Assembly (NCBI GenBank): GCA_029262455.1 | Contig: JAJCZJ010000094.1 | Span: 91,067-155,066 of the forward strand | DNA from: Deltaproteobacteria bacterium | GTDB lineage: Bacteria > Desulfobacterota > Binatia > HRBIN30 > CADEER01 | DNA: 64,000 nucleotides | Direction: 5' to 3' | Made by a program: the position numbers and the translations under genes | In this document: piece by piece, positions 62,978 through 64,000 of the stretch | Layout of the letters: every line of letters begins with the position of its first letter | Position numbering within the stretch: position 1 is the first letter of the stretch | Notes under the pieces: model-generated | Database searches by the model: none | The model's input: the letters and a program-made list of their open reading frames with translations, nothing else | Told to the model about the DNA's origin: nothing

Positions 62978-64000
62978 GCTTTCAGACCATCGACGTGGAC
63001 TGCGATGTCTGCGGCGCAAGCGCATCGACGCCTTTCGCCTCCGGCATCGACTACGAATATCAAACGACTTCCGAAGTGTTTCACTTCGTCCGCTGCAACG
63101 AGTGCCGCCACGTCTATCTCGACCCCCGGCCCGACGATTCCGAGCTCAGCAATATCTATCCGCCGACGTACTACTCCTACGTCCAGCGGGAAAATCGCGC
63201 CGAATCTGGCAGTGCCATCAGCGACCTGCGCGAGCGATACCATGTCAAACAGCTGAGAAGCGCCTTTGGAGATTTGATGCGCCCCGGACAGCCATTGCGT
63301 GTGCTCGACGTCGGCTGCGGCGACGGGCGTTTTCTCGACATGATGCGCAAGGCATTTGGTGACGAAATCGAAACCCACGGCCTCGACTTTGACGAGGAGG
63401 CGGTGAAGATCGCGGCTGCCTCCGGTCATCAAACGCAAGCCGCGACCATCGAGGACGCATCCTACGAAGATGGCTACTTCGACGTGATCTACATCAGCCA
63501 CGTAATCGAGCACCTCGGATCGCCGCGAACTTTCCTCGAAACCTCGCACAAGCTTTTACGCGAGGGCGGGATCGTGCACGTCGAGACTCCGAACATCGAC
63601 TGTGCCGAGGCCCGCTGGGCCAAGACGACCTACTGGGGCGGATACCATTTCCCCCGCCACTGGCACCTCTTCACTCCCGAGACGATGGAACGTCTCGGTG
63701 GCGAGACCGGCTTCGATGTAGGTGAGTCGACGTTCGCGACTTCACCTGTGTTCCTCAACTGGACGTGTCACCACATCCTGTGGAATCACACCGCGACCCA
63801 GCGCTTCTCCGAGATATTCTCGGTGACCGGGATCTACAAGAACAATCTACACGCGCTGATCCTGCTAGTCGGCTTCGCCCTGGTCGAGCGGGTCCTGCGC
63901 GCCGTGTCCGGCGGGCGTGGATCTGGAATGATCACGCGGCTGACCAAGCCAGATTTCCAACTTGCCGGCCGCTTACCGGTAATCGGCCGACGGACGCGCC
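62974..64000 (+). CDS. Class I methyltransferase (3' truncated by window end)
   Basis: The ATG overlaps the desaturase stop by 4 nt and the frame is open to the last base. The visible 342 residues begin with a cysteine-rich part (CDVCGASA and VRCNECRHVYLDPRP), a zinc-ribbon-like start found on methyltransferases of surface-sugar or lipid pathways. The catalytic domain follows: LRVLDVGCGDGRFLDMM (motif I), THGLDFDEEAV, and DVIYISHVIEHL (motif IV), then HVETPN and GGYHFPRHWHLFTPETMERL. The C-terminal part has a hydrophobic stretch (HALILLVGFALVERVL). The substrate is unknown. Confidence 0.85.
   Translation, partial: MSFQTIDVDCDVCGASASTPFASGIDYEYQTTSEVFHFVRCNECRHVYLDPRPDDSELSNIYPPTYYSYVQRENRAESGSAISDLRERYHVKQLRSAFGDLMRPGQPLRVLDVGCGDGRFLDMMRKAFGDEIETHGLDFDEEAVKIAAASGHQTQAATIEDASYEDGYFDVIYISHVIEHLGSPRTFLETSHKLLREGGIVHVETPNIDCAEARWAKTTYWGGYHFPRHWHLFTPETMERLGGETGFDVGESTFATSPVFLNWTCHHILWNHTATQRFSEIFSVTGIYKNNLHALILLVGFALVERVLRAVSGGRGSGMITRLTKPDFQLAGRLPVIGRRTR

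Noticed and set aside
1..64000. CRISPR arrays, rRNA and tRNA genes
   Set aside because: Read on both strands by eye; I saw no regularly spaced repeats, no rRNA core sequences and no convincing tRNA cloverleaf. A covariance-model scan could still find a tRNA that I missed.

Overview
The window is a high-GC, gene-dense chromosomal segment with no rRNA, tRNA or CRISPR array that I can recognise. It most resembles an uncultivated delta-proteobacterium-like or Binatota-like lineage. The reasons are several secreted proteins that open with a paired dockerin-like EF-hand module (C-x-GDC-x-G-x-G... ELV-x-AV-x-IALG) followed by Pro/Thr-rich linkers, three large RND exporters, many outer-membrane-type lipoproteins, and lipid and apocarotenoid enzymes. 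This placement is inference from sequence style only.

Layout. 0-4 kb: a truncated aldo/keto reductase, a dockerin-like secreted protein, a membrane SGNH hydrolase and a small secreted protein. 4.2-4.4 kb: a MITE-like element with a 4-bp target duplication; a second copy lies at 26.9 kb. 4.5-8.4 kb: a two-gene operon encoding a cytoplasmic trypsin-fold protease fused to a DNA/RNA non-specific endonuclease, and a TPR-plus-trypsin protein. This is the best candidate here for an undescribed conflict or defence system. 8.7-21.9 kb: secreted proteins, a BtrH-like protein, a carboxylesterase, an MpaB/DUF2236 protein, a YhhN protein, an inositol-phosphatase-family enzyme, a diiron ferritin-like protein and an 857-aa Ig-like lipoprotein. 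22-26.8 kb: an XRE regulator with a lipoprotein partner, an ECF41-like sigma factor coupled to an FAD oxidoreductase, and a TSUP transporter.

27-35 kb: a Zn-alcohol dehydrogenase, an exported methyltransferase, a HAD phosphatase, a sugar-isomerase-like TIM barrel, a six-repeat dockerin protein, and a four-gene operon (GST, membrane protein, LolC/E permease, WD40 lipoprotein). 35-41.7 kb: two tandem RND pumps without an adaptor. 41.7-47 kb: a GT39-type membrane glycosyltransferase and a TetR/carotenoid-oxygenase/P450 set. 47.2-52.3 kb: a TetR-adaptor-RND operon with overlapping reading frames. 52.3-56 kb: a TIR transmembrane protein facing an M48 metallopeptidase-lipoprotein pair, followed by a chimeric pseudogene made of a piece of the molybdopterin oxidoreductase gene joined to a piece of an RND gene. 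56-64 kb: an NHL-propeller protein, a VCBS/FG-GAP relic, and a run of FdhF/YdeP oxidoreductase, CYTH protein, fatty-acid desaturase and a methyltransferase cut by the window edge.

Many adjacent same-strand genes overlap by 4 nt (ATGA or GTGA), which marks the operons clearly. Functions rest on motifs read by eye; no database search was possible.
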